Part shown: one piece after another, positions 8,501 through 15,450 of the stretch | Numbering within the stretch: the stretch's first letter is position 1 | Layout: each line of letters begins with the position of its first letter | The notes under the pieces: model-generated | Seen by the model: only the letters and a program-made list of their open reading frames with translations | The model's database searches: none | What the model was told of the DNA's origin: nothing | Source of the DNA: an uncultured Methanobrevibacter sp. | GTDB lineage: Archaea; Methanobacteriota; Methanobacteria; Methanobacteriales; Methanobacteriaceae | Length of the DNA stretch: 17,747 nucleotides | Direction of reading: 5' to 3' | Assembly: GCA_902783085.1 (NCBI GenBank) | Contig: CACZPT010000037.1 | Location: 1 to 17,747, forward strand | Position numbers and translations under genes: made by a program

Positions 8501-10187
8501 CATCCAAATATGAAGCACCAATCTCTGCTTTACCTGGTGGATAATTATATAAAACAATTGAAATTTTCTTATCAGAATTGTTTAAATCTTTTAAATCAGC
8601 CCATTGACAGGATAATTTAACTATTTTTTCAACACCAGTTTGTATAACATGAGATTTACCGTTACCATCAACATAAGATAAAATGACAGGCCCGAATACA
8701 CCTTCAAAACTTGGGAAAGTTACTGCATAAGTCCATTCCATTTGTGGACCTAATTCACTTTCGTAACTTGATTGAGCTATATCATAAACACCTTTAAGAA
8801 TTGTTTTATCTATTTGGGATAAATCACCTTCAGCAGAACCATTTGCATAATTTAAAGACCAACTATAAAGTGAAGTAATTAATGAGATTCCAACAACACT
8901 AGACTGTGAAATTCTATTTAACAATGAAGACATTGATGGATGAGTACCTGTTTTAAATATATTAAATGCAGGTCTTCCGTTTGCTTCATATTCCCTAATT
9001 AACGCATCAACTAAACTTCCACCATAATAATAAGTAGCAATAGCTATGAATGGTTTATCTGCACTTTTATTTCCTAAATAATTATTCTCAAATATTTTAA
9101 ACAAAACTGTTGGGTTCAATACTTCTTCCAACCATTTTGGATAGTTTTCAACCATCCAATTTAGACTTCCTTCACCATCCGCATTATAACCCGGATTTTG
9201 AATAATCCATTGGTTAATTTGAGCACCATCAGGATAAATAGTATATAAACCTAAATCCGGATGATAAAAACCACATTCCGGGCTTAATAACGGTGCGTTA
9301 TTCCCATCCAATGTTGGATTTCTATAATCTGAAGGATTTAATAAATAACTGACATAATTCAAATAATTTTTCATGTTTGATTGAAGTATATCTGACTCGA
9401 AAATATCTTGAGCCTGGAAATAAGAACCTATATAAGTGTTTTCGATAGTATGGAAAGTATTATTATCTTTACTGGCCCCGATAATATGCATATTTGTTGC
9501 ATTTAATATGCTATCTGAGTAAATACCAAATGTATAAGCAACCATATAGTTCGCATTTGCCGGAGACATTGCCAGTAATTCTTTAAGATATGCTCCAGTT
9601 AAAACATTATAGCTACCTTCTGCAAACATGTCTAAATGAATATATTCCGCATATTCAAAAAGCCATTCTTTTGTTTTATCAAATTGAGTAGTACTGATAT
9701 AAGCAACTCTTCTAGACATATTCATTAAAACGTCGACTTTTTCATTATGAGAATTATAATCAACTAACAATAATATATCTGGAACGAAAACATGATTTAG
9801 AGAAATACTGTTTTGGGATGATAAATCAATATCCTGTATGTATGGCTCATATGTAGAATATCTAAGTTCAATAGTATATTTTTGTGAGCCAAGATTGGAA
9901 ATAACTAAATTTCCACCATTATCAGTGATTCCTGAAAATACCAAAGTATTTGATGAATCAAAAACTGAAACATTAACCCCTCTTGCATCAAAACCCTCTT
10001 CAATCCAAGTATTATTAATAGGTTCATATGAATCAGCTACATGAATATTAACACTATTTGAAGCTGTTAATATATCATCAGTCCCCAAATCAGTTAAATT
10101 TTCTGCTGCAGATACACAGGACAATGTTATTAAAAGAGAAACTAAAAGAACACTTATAAATAACAACCGATTATTTAACTTTTTGAT
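5505..10187 (-). CDS. Exported, membrane-anchored CobN/ChlH-type chelatase-like protein
   Basis: A 1,560-residue protein when started at ATC 10187. That codon lies 7 bases after a perfect GGAGG and yields M-KKLNN followed by a signal peptide ending VSA (25-27). The in-frame TTG at 10229 would place the ribosome-binding site inside the gene. Residues about 46-134 look like a small beta-sandwich (CNA-B/carboxypeptidase-regulatory type). The CobN-like region runs from about 135 to 1440, with the hallmark MGTHGTLEWLPGK (His727) followed by a YPYIVSNPGEA segment. An ACCHHTC cluster sits at 1400-1406, a Ser/Asp/Gln-rich linker at about 1447-1530 and a membrane segment at about 1532-1550 with a short charged tail. 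CobN and ChlH are normally cytoplasmic and ATP-driven; this one faces outward and no CobS/CobT or ChlI/ChlD gene is near. It may resemble HmuS, an exported relative linked to haem demetallation. The substrate is not shown. Confidence 0.85.
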   Translation of the reverse strand: MKKLNNRLLFISVLLVSLLITLSCVSAAENLTDLGTDDILTASNSVNIHVADSYEPINNTWIEEGFDARGVNVSVFDSSNTLVFSGITDNGGNLVISNLGSQKYTIELRYSTYEPYIQDIDLSSQNSISLNHVFVPDILLLVDYNSHNEKVDVLMNMSRRVAYISTTQFDKTKEWLFEYAEYIHLDMFAEGSYNVLTGAYLKELLAMSPANANYMVAYTFGIYSDSILNATNMHIIGASKDNNTFHTIENTYIGSYFQAQDIFESDILQSNMKNYLNYVSYLLNPSDYRNPTLDGNNAPLLSPECGFYHPDLGLYTIYPDGAQINQWIIQNPGYNADGEGSLNWMVENYPKWLEEVLNPTVLFKIFENNYLGNKSADKPFIAIATYYYGGSLVDALIREYEANGRPAFNIFKTGTHPSMSSLLNRISQSSVVGISLITSLYSWSLNYANGSAEGDLSQIDKTILKGVYDIAQSSYESELGPQMEWTYAVTFPSFEGVFGPVILSYVDGNGKSHVIQTGVEKIVKLSCQWADLKDLNNSDKKISIVLYNYPPGKAEIGASYLDVFSSTYDLLFKLGEAGYDIGNVDDIPSLLNLTDMIINFGNKGVWAQGLLNEYVEKNWDTLMQHNQLISLDEFYELTSDLNPELYKQLIDYWGDGLGNIMVYNNSYIVIPGIWFGNVFITFQPSRGWEEVKNYHDLTLPPHQQYVAFYEWLDKVVGVNAIINMGTHGTLEWLPGKNIGVMDGDWTFELTLTPTIYPYIVSNPGEAMVARDRIAALMITHMTPAMVSSELYGNYTKLLDYIAHYKDQVKLNVSSNAEEYKQLIIELAPQLGFSNQSENQTFSDWIDELHIYLDDMQDDFYTYGLHTIGKVLTGWELIEEVCTVVSSQTKIYDYILAHLYPNLASKSFFDDINGNLEYLEVANVVKSFLKEIVTCLVNGSSVDELCSQYLIAANSSLYNSTVYASQVIVNVENNNEWDAIIAALEGDYLLAGLFADPAYGDSIPTGYDGYASDSTKMPSKSAYNSAIKVVDLLLANYYEEHGKWPELTSLILWGTEISRTEGIGIAEFLYFLGCKPVWADNGKVIGVERIALEDLTVTLNNGSIVQRPRIDVFASIVTSNKDWLSWMLTAIQLTYNAPGEDASNNYIFKHYLENPTLDRLFGLPGAILEGTGMSTFIPNTADWNITSVNEQAADIYLNKVSYSWTLDENGNIVVTKQRENYEYLLSKTDLITQNFDSTWRFIDSDDYYDWFGGLYNAARNLGSNPDTAFVDIRNQNNYISRTYDEELEFEIRSMILNPNYYNSLIGSAAGYNSYSARMQNLYGGLIVAGSSLGSELGNQIASTYNGLSSGVSSVGQAAAWQSMAAWMVYLADQGVWQNPDSSQLQQLADNIIQNAIQYGVACCHHTCKNLNFNSRIIQMSSLTPQQKKDYADILAQATLTEPLYDMPEDSQSDSGSDDGQQSSEVLVNGTDDSSSSQSSDGGATAVGDDYSRDPSDASNQASAQQAGRGSAGSKSYEIQKKSASKSISGESSMPIFVIIAVIILIAVFYVGYSRNKVDDDY

Positions 10188-10190
10188 ATT

Positions 10191-10203
10191 TTCACCTCCT
10201 TTT
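10191..10203 (-). promoter_or_regulatory. Strong Shine-Dalgarno site that decides the cobN-like start
   Basis: The minus strand reads AAAGGAGGTGAA, a near-complete match to the archaeal anti-SD sequence and the best ribosome-binding site in the window. With 5-7 bases of spacing it points to the codon ATC at 10187-10185. No ATG or GTG lies in a usable position; the nearest downstream TTG (10166) is about 26 bases away and would remove the positively charged start of the signal peptide. Confidence 0.75.
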
Positions 10204-10248
10204 ATGTCAATATTACAAAAATATAGCAATATTTTAAATATCTACTAT

Positions 10249-10304
10249 AAGTGTAATATATAAAATATAAGATATATAAATTTTAATATTCATCAATTAC
10301 ACTT
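10249..10304. promoter_or_regulatory. Inverted repeat flanking the cobN-like promoter (possible operator)
   Basis: AAGTGTAAT (10249-10257) and ATTACACTT (10296-10304) are perfect 9-bp inverted arms 38 bases apart. Their midpoint, 10276.5, coincides with the midpoint of the TATATAAA (10273-10280) that serves as a TATA box on the minus strand. A further ATTACA half-site occurs at 10212-10217. The arrangement suggests a dimeric regulator controlling this promoter, but AT-rich DNA can give such arms by chance. Confidence 0.4.
10257..10280 (-). promoter_or_regulatory. TATA boxes of the cobN-like gene
   Basis: The consensus TTTATATA occurs twice on the minus strand, at 10280-10273 and 10264-10257. 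Start sites about 25 bases downstream would give leaders of roughly 45-65 bases before the ATC start, long enough to hold the strong ribosome-binding site. Confidence 0.45.
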
Positions 10305-10355
10305 GATAAAATTATAAAAAATAAATGAAATAACACGATTTCAATTAGCTTAAAC

Positions 10356-10365
10356 AAATATATAC
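10356..10365 (+). promoter_or_regulatory. Probable TATA box of the DUF1002 gene
   Basis: AAATATATAC lies 64-73 bases before the ATG at 10429, which would give a leader of about 40 bases. TTTAAATA at 10386-10393 is an alternative with a very short leader. The choice is uncertain. Confidence 0.3.
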
Positions 10366-10428
10366 ACAACTTAAAAACATGAACATTTAAATACAAGTTA
10401 TTATAAGTAAATAATAGAGGTGAGAATT

Positions 10429-11274
10429 ATGATTAAGACTAAAATTGGTATAATATTAATAATATTAATCCTCATTGGAATTACAATCCCTATTGGATTT
10501 TCAAACAGTGGACATGAAAATGTTATCACCTACGGTGAGACTACATACCACAATCAAGAATACAAGAAAATTGTAGACGACTTCTTTAGACAACAAGCAA
10601 ATGTAGATATAAACAATGTAGAAAGTCAAGTTGTTACAGCCAGTGAAGTTAACAGAGTATCATCTTCAATAACACATAACACATATGATTCAAATCAAAT
10701 ATTTTCCTCTGCATATCTAGACTTAAGCGATCAAGGAGCTATTAAAGTAACTACAGATACCAAAAAAATTACTGTAATCACAGCTCAAATGTATATTTCT
10801 GCTTTAAAATCAGCAGGAATAACACACGGCCATGTTTATGTTACTAGTCCAGTTACTGCAACCGGAGAATCCGCACTAACCGGAATAATGCATGCATATG
10901 AAGAAGCAACTAACGTGAACATTCCAGAAAATGTTGAACAAGCAGCTAACGATGAAATATACACCGAAGCTGAAGTAGTTGAAAACAATAATGTAAGTGC
11001 TGATGAAATATCCAAATTAGTCGAAGAAATTAAAAATACTGTAATAACACAAAATATCACTGACCATACAACAATAGTGAATTTGATTCAAAATTATACT
11101 GTTAATCATAATATTAACCTAACTAACAGTGATATAGAAAAACTTGCCACTGCAATTGAAAACATTCAATCTGTACAAGGAGACGTTGAAAGTTATCAAA
11201 GTCAACTGGATACAGCCATAAATAACACTAGTGGCGGGTCTTTACAAAGCAATATCTTGAATATATTTAACTAA
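10429..11274 (+). CDS. Secreted DUF1002-family protein
   Basis: A 281-residue protein. ATG 10429 is chosen over the in-frame GTG at 10420 because GAGGTG (10417-10422) sits six bases before it and overlaps the GTG. A Lys-containing start and a long hydrophobic stretch (residues 6-24) form a signal peptide or anchor. The body shows the DUF1002 pattern: a MYISALKSAGI segment (121-131), a beta strand GHVYVTSP, and the conserved GESALTGIMHAYE (146-158), the counterpart of GTAALTGIMKAFE-type motifs in Firmicutes members. The C-terminal half is Asn/Glu-rich and probably helical. DUF1002 has no established biochemical function. The gene is divergent from the exported CobN-like gene and shares its 241-base control region, so a joint role at the cell surface is plausible but unproven. 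It ends in its own hairpin terminator and is followed by a separate promoter, so it appears monocistronic. Confidence 0.8.
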   Translation: MIKTKIGIILIILILIGITIPIGFSNSGHENVITYGETTYHNQEYKKIVDDFFRQQANVDINNVESQVVTASEVNRVSSSITHNTYDSNQIFSSAYLDLSDQGAIKVTTDTKKITVITAQMYISALKSAGITHGHVYVTSPVTATGESALTGIMHAYEEATNVNIPENVEQAANDEIYTEAEVVENNNVSADEISKLVEEIKNTVITQNITDHTTIVNLIQNYTVNHNINLTNSDIEKLATAIENIQSVQGDVESYQSQLDTAINNTSGGSLQSNILNIFN

Positions 11275-11296
11275 ATATATTCCCTTTTTTCTTTTT
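11259..11296 (+). terminator. Terminator spanning the stop codon of the DUF1002 gene
   Basis: GAATATATTT (11259-11268) and AAATATATTC (11273-11282) form a perfect 10-bp stem closed by AACT. The TAA stop (11272-11274) lies across the loop and the start of the right arm. CCTTTTTTCTTTTT follows directly, giving an intrinsic-type terminator. Confidence 0.65.
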
Positions 11297-11344
11297 AAAT
11301 TAAAAAATTAACTATTTTTACCACAAACAAGAAAATTAATTAAA

Positions 11345-11352
11345 TTTATATT
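11345..11352 (+). promoter_or_regulatory. Possible TATA box of the NSS transporter gene
   Basis: TTTATATT lies 46-53 bases before the ATG at 11398, giving a leader of roughly 20-25 bases. Only a weak GTGGT ribosome-binding site precedes the start. AT-rich surroundings keep this tentative. Confidence 0.3.
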
Positions 11353-11397
11353 GGTTAATTTAAAAAAATAATACTAATTGAATAATAATGTGGTAAA

Positions 11398-12879
11398 ATG
11401 ACAAAAGAAAAAAAATCAGAGTGGAATAGCAATATTACTTTTATACTAGCTATGATTGGATCTGCCGTTGGATTAGGAAATATCTGGCGTTTTCCTAATG
11501 TATTATACTCCAATGGTGAGGGATCTTTTATGATTCCATATATTGTATCATTGTTTCTTTTAGGAATATCATTTGTTCTTGTTGAATATGCAGTCGGATA
11601 TAAATTTAAAACATCACTTTCCAAAATCTTATTTAAAGTTCAACAAAAACTTGAACCCGCCGGATGGTTTATTCTGCTTATTGTTTTTTTAATTACAACA
11701 TATTACGTTTGTGTTGTTGGATGGGATTTAATATATGTAATATTAAGTTTTACAAAAGTTTGGGGATCAAACCCTGATTTATTCTTTTCAAATAATGTAT
11801 TGCATTCAACAGATTCCATTACTGGGATATTTACCATTGTTCCAACCGTATTAATATCAATTATTTCCATATGGTTTATTACATGGCTTATTATTCAAAG
11901 AGATTTAAATGAAGGAATCGGAAAAGTAAGTAGAGTATTACTTCCATTACTATGTATAATTGTAGTAGTAATTGTGATATTTTCCCTAACACTTCCTGGA
12001 GCATCAATAGGTTATATGCAAATATTTACTCCAGATTGGAATGCTTTAACGAATTTAAATGTGTGGTTAGCAGCATTCGGACAAATCGTGTTCTCATTAA
12101 GTTTAGGAATGGCAATTGCACTCACATATGCAAGCTATCTTCCAGATAAAGCAAAATTAGTAGATAATGCACTAATTGTAGCATTTTCAAATTCTGGTTT
12201 TGAAGTATTTAATTCCATAGGAATATTTTCAATACTTGGTTTTATGGCATTAAGCACAGGACTTAATTTTAACCAACTAGTTACAGAAGGAAGCGGATTA
12301 GCATTCATTGTATTTCCACAAGTATTTAATATAATGGGTCCTTCATCCCAAATAATTGGACCACTATTCTTTTTATGTATTTTATTTGCAGGAATTACAT
12401 CAATAATAGCATTACTTGAAGGAGTATGTTATTCAATCTCTGAAAAATTCGATTTTTCACGTAAAAAAACCGCAACAATAGTATGCATTGTTGGTGTTTT
12501 AATCTCATCAATTTTTGCAACAGGTGCCGGAAGTATGATTTTAGGAGTATTTGATGCATTTTTAAACAATTTCGCATTATTGTTTGCTGTGCTTCTTGAA
12601 TGTATAATATTCGGATGGATTTATGACTTTGATAAGTTAATAGATACTCTAAATGAATATTCAAGGATAAAAGTTGGTAAAACATGGAAAACTGTAATTA
12701 AATTTATATTACCAATTTGTATTATAGGATTATGGATTCAAGGAGTATATACTACACTCAAAGATGGAAATCCTGTAAGCTTAACAATAATGACTATTTT
12801 AACAATAGTATTAATTATAGTCCCAATAATATTTACAAAACTTCCAGCAAAAAGCAAAAATTATTATGAAGACATTTAA
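11398..12879 (+). CDS. Sodium:neurotransmitter symporter (NSS/SNF) family transporter
   Basis: A 493-residue polytopic membrane protein of normal length for prokaryotic NSS members, with about 11-12 hydrophobic segments. The family signature GSAVGLGNIWRFP is at residues 21-33 in the first membrane segment, where backbone and side chains bind sodium and substrate in LeuT-type proteins. The segment AFGQIVFSLSLGMAIALTYASYLP matches the unwound sixth helix. Family members import amino acids or related amines using the sodium gradient; the substrate cannot be read from sequence. The N-terminus (MTKEKKSEW) is cytoplasmic and there is no signal peptide. The dus gene starts just after or inside its last codons, so the two are probably one transcript, although no functional link is obvious. 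Confidence 0.9.
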   Translation: MTKEKKSEWNSNITFILAMIGSAVGLGNIWRFPNVLYSNGEGSFMIPYIVSLFLLGISFVLVEYAVGYKFKTSLSKILFKVQQKLEPAGWFILLIVFLITTYYVCVVGWDLIYVILSFTKVWGSNPDLFFSNNVLHSTDSITGIFTIVPTVLISIISIWFITWLIIQRDLNEGIGKVSRVLLPLLCIIVVVIVIFSLTLPGASIGYMQIFTPDWNALTNLNVWLAAFGQIVFSLSLGMAIALTYASYLPDKAKLVDNALIVAFSNSGFEVFNSIGIFSILGFMALSTGLNFNQLVTEGSGLAFIVFPQVFNIMGPSSQIIGPLFFLCILFAGITSIIALLEGVCYSISEKFDFSRKKTATIVCIVGVLISSIFATGAGSMILGVFDAFLNNFALLFAVLLECIIFGWIYDFDKLIDTLNEYSRIKVGKTWKTVIKFILPICIIGLWIQGVYTTLKDGNPVSLTIMTILTIVLIIVPIIFTKLPAKSKNYYEDI

Positions 12880-12889
12880 ATTGATTTTT

Positions 12890-13867
12890 ATGAAATGGAA
12901 AATTGGTGATGTTAAAATTGATAATCAAGTTGTTTTAGCCCCAATGGCTGGAATTTGTGATTCCGCATTTAGAACCATCGTAAAATCAATGGGATGTGGC
13001 CTTATTGAAACGGAAATGGTATCTGATAAAGCCATAATGTATGGAAATGAAAAAACACGAAAAATGCTATATATGACCGAATATGAAAGACCAATATCCC
13101 AACAAATATTCGGATCAGAACCAGAATCATTTAAAATCGCAGCAAAATACATCACCGAAAATATGCAGCCAGATATTATTGATATCAACATAGGATGCCC
13201 CGTTCCAAAGGTCATTAAAGTTAAAGCAGGTAGTGCATTACTTAAAAATCCCAAAAAAATACATGATATTGTAACTTCTGTTGTAGATAGTGTCAACATT
13301 CCAGTTACCGCAAAAATAAGAAGCGGATGGGATAATAATAATATTAATGCAGTTGAAGTAGCAAAAATTATTGAAGAAGCTGGAGCATCCGCCATTAGTG
13401 TTCATCCACGTACAAGAGAAGATAAATATGATATTAAAGCAGATTGGTCAATAATAAAAGATGTTAAAGAATCCGTTTCTATTCCAGTTATTGGAAATGG
13501 AGACATTAACTCATGTTATGAGGCAAAAAGAATGCTTGATGAAACATCATGTGATGCAGTAATGATTGGTCGAGCTTCACTTGGAAATCCCTGGTTAATT
13601 AAAGAATGTGTTGATTATTTAGACTTTAATATTGAGTCTAAAGAAATAACAATTTATGAAAAAATAGCTATGATAAAAAAACATGCCAAATTACTTAGTA
13701 AAACTAAAAGTGAAGAAATAGTTATTAAAAAAATGAGAACACATGTCGCATATTACATAAAAGGACTGCCTAAAAACACATATGTTAAACCAAAGATATT
13801 TAAAATGAATAAACTAGAAGAATTGTTTAAATTGTTAGATGAATATGTGTCATTAATACAAATTTAA
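12890..13867 (+). CDS. dusB: tRNA-dihydrouridine synthase (DusB-type)
   Basis: A 325-residue flavoenzyme that reduces uridines in tRNA to dihydrouridine. The start at 12890 is chosen because MKWKIGDVKI...LAPMAG matches the usual Dus N-terminus; an in-frame ATG at 12866 would overlap the transporter gene by 14 bases. Neither start has a clear ribosome-binding site. The FMN-binding APMAG is at 17-21 and the catalytic Cys103 is in IDINIGCP. AGSALL, K142-I-R144, the VH-x-RTR loop at 171-176 (here HPRTR instead of the common HGRTR) and IPVIGNGDI follow, then the phosphate-binding MIGRASLGNPWL. All key residues are present and the length is normal. The last codons recur as a partial copy just downstream. 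Confidence 0.9.
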   Translation: MKWKIGDVKIDNQVVLAPMAGICDSAFRTIVKSMGCGLIETEMVSDKAIMYGNEKTRKMLYMTEYERPISQQIFGSEPESFKIAAKYITENMQPDIIDINIGCPVPKVIKVKAGSALLKNPKKIHDIVTSVVDSVNIPVTAKIRSGWDNNNINAVEVAKIIEEAGASAISVHPRTREDKYDIKADWSIIKDVKESVSIPVIGNGDINSCYEAKRMLDETSCDAVMIGRASLGNPWLIKECVDYLDFNIESKEITIYEKIAMIKKHAKLLSKTKSEEIVIKKMRTHVAYYIKGLPKNTYVKPKIFKMNKLEELFKLLDEYVSLIQI

Positions 13868-13893
13868 CTGATATCTCCTAGAATTTTAAATAA

Positions 13894-13921
13894 TTGTTAA
13901 ATGAATATAAGTCATTAATAC
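13894..13921 (+). repeat. Partial direct copy of the dus 3' end
   Basis: These 28 bases match 13832-13859, the last codons of the dus gene, at 25 of 28 positions, with an offset of 62 bases. Read in the equivalent frame the copy gives LLNEYKSLI where dus has LLDEYVSLI. It ends exactly where the stop codon of the opposite-strand TMEM175-like gene begins. Confidence 0.65.
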
Positions 13922-15073
13922 TTAAATGAGATTGAGTAAATTTATTTTTTTAATCATGAATATCCATGTTACAAGAATTGAAAATATACAGGATATAATT
14001 ATTATTGGCGGATAATAAAAGTACCCGATTATTATGAATATAATTGTAAATAAAATGTTTAAAATATATGTATTATAATTTTGGAATGCTGCTTGTAAAA
14101 ATTTGTTAGATTCATCTATTTTTTTCATTTCATATGTAGCAATAAGGGAACATAAATTAATAATAATAAAATCTATTCCATATACACATTGCGGTACAAA
14201 ATCATTAAAGTTCATAGCAACGAAAGTTGTTAAATAAGGGATTAATGATAAAAAGAATAAACCTGAGGCTATAGACCAGATTGATCTATAATTAATCTTT
14301 TTAACAATTGAAAATAAATTATAGGTAAAATTCCACACATTAAAACAAACAATGAAACTAATAGCATATGCTATAAATTCCGGCCTTAATTCCAATAGGC
14401 TTTCCAAACTACCGTTTGCTGCAATTGGAATTTCAAGTACAATAATTGTTATAATAATAGCTATAATCGCATCAATTAATGCTTCAAATCTTTCAGTGTC
14501 TTCAAATTCCTTACCCTGAATTCTATTATAAATAATACTTGAAATTACAGCTAATAAAGTTGATAGATAAATCCCAGGAATAAATATAGTATATGAGATT
14601 ATAAAACCAATTAGTATAATGACTAAAGGAAATATAAAATGAGATTTTTTAATATTCAATTCTTTTAATTTCTCATTGGATTTATTAGCTCCAAAAACTA
14701 CAACTACTGATATAATATGAGAAATACTGGCAAAGAGTATAAGTAATCCAAAAATCGTTTCAGCAGTTAAAGAATACACATTTAATGAAAGCCATGATGC
14801 AAAATAAGGAAATAGTGAAAATAAAAAAATTGAAATACCATATGCAACTAGAGATTTGTTATTAATATCATCAATATGTTGGAATAAATTCTGATTACTA
14901 TACCAAATATTGATAATTGATAAAAATACAATAAAATATGTTGTGAAATTTAAATAATTTGAAAAGAAAGGTCCCCAATTTGGACTTAATGGCTGAGGAA
15001 TTTTTAAAACTAAAATCGTTATTATAATTGCTAAAATTGCATCATAAAATGTTTCAAATCTATTTGTATTCAT
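13922..15073 (-). CDS. Two-repeat TMEM175-like (DUF1211) potassium channel protein
   Basis: A 383-residue membrane protein with about 12 hydrophobic segments arranged as two homologous halves. The first half begins NRFETFYDAILAIIITILVL (residues 4-23) and the second ERFEALIDAIIAIIITIIVL (194-213). The Arg and Asp of each motif lie 190 residues apart. This R-F-x-x-x-x-D plus Ile-rich helix is the TMEM175/DUF1211 first membrane segment, where conserved hydrophobic residues line the pore in studied members. Most prokaryotic members have one repeat and assemble as tetramers; this one has two, as in eukaryotic TMEM175. The gene converges with dus and has 54 bases between stops. No ribosome-binding site precedes the ATG and a TATA-like box lies about 25 bases upstream, so the mRNA may be leaderless. 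Potassium transport is inferred from the family. Confidence 0.8.
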   Translation of the reverse strand: MNTNRFETFYDAILAIIITILVLKIPQPLSPNWGPFFSNYLNFTTYFIVFLSIINIWYSNQNLFQHIDDINNKSLVAYGISIFLFSLFPYFASWLSLNVYSLTAETIFGLLILFASISHIISVVVVFGANKSNEKLKELNIKKSHFIFPLVIILIGFIISYTIFIPGIYLSTLLAVISSIIYNRIQGKEFEDTERFEALIDAIIAIIITIIVLEIPIAANGSLESLLELRPEFIAYAISFIVCFNVWNFTYNLFSIVKKINYRSIWSIASGLFFLSLIPYLTTFVAMNFNDFVPQCVYGIDFIIINLCSLIATYEMKKIDESNKFLQAAFQNYNTYILNILFTIIFIIIGYFYYPPIIIISCIFSILVTWIFMIKKINLLNLI

Positions 15074-15094
15074 ATTTCATAATATTGTTTTATG

Positions 15095-15108
15095 AATAAA
15101 TATATTTT
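15095..15108 (-). promoter_or_regulatory. Probable TATA box of the TMEM175-like gene
   Basis: The minus strand reads AAATATATTTATTC at 15108-15095, centred about 28 bases before the ATG at 15073. A start site at the usual distance would fall on or next to the ATG, which fits a leaderless transcript and the absence of a ribosome-binding site. Confidence 0.35.
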
Positions 15109-15418
15109 TAGTTTTAAATAAAAGAAACATTTAACCTTACACCTAACAGATGCTGTGGTATTCATTTTGTATTTTGTTGTTTCATCTTGTCATTTTAATG
15201 GTATTTTTTTAAGGCTTTTTGATAGTTTTACCCCCGTATTTTCAGGAAAATAATTTTGATATTTTTAAATCCACACTTTTTGTTATATCCCGATTATGTA
15301 TCTTTTGGCCGTTAGAAAGAAACAATGAATATACACATCAATAATAAATAAAGATTTCAATCAGGAAATTTTTAACACAACAATTATTATATAATCAATT
15401 TTAAAAAAAAAACATAAC

Positions 15419-15428
15419 TTATAATAAG
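15419..15428 (+). promoter_or_regulatory. Possible TATA box of the GT-C-like gene
   Basis: TTATAATAAG lies about 27 bases before the ATG at 15451 and would give a leaderless message. An alternative, TATTATATAAT near 15387, would give a leader of about 35 bases, but no ribosome-binding site is visible in it. Confidence 0.3.
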
Positions 15429-15450
15429 TAATAATTCCATATGAACCATT

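Larger units (their letters stand above)
15074..15450. other. 377-base gap between divergent genes; no gene seen
   Basis: This gap separates the divergent TMEM175-like and GT-C-like genes. It is AT-rich, with an unusually T-rich plus strand from about 15170 to 15300. It holds the likely promoters of both genes at its two ends. The only short reading frame starting with ATG that I examined (15150-15212, 20 hydrophobic residues) has no ribosome-binding site. I see no tRNA, conserved RNA or clear hairpin. The sequence TTTTCAGGAAAATAA at 15239-15253 recurs inside the next gene at 15462-15476. Confidence 0.5.

Noticed and set aside
12866..12889. Longer dus start at 12866 overlapping the transporter gene
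   Set aside because: The extra eight residues are not part of the usual Dus N-terminus and there is no ribosome-binding site, although coupling by overlap cannot be fully excluded.
12925..13395. Minus-strand open frame of 156 codons opposite dus
   Set aside because: It is the antisense shadow of the conserved Dus coding region; the forward strand carries all family motifs.
15150..15212. Small 20-residue hydrophobic reading frame in the gap
   Set aside because: It has no ribosome-binding site, arises from T-rich DNA that favours hydrophobic codons, and shows no recognisable motif.
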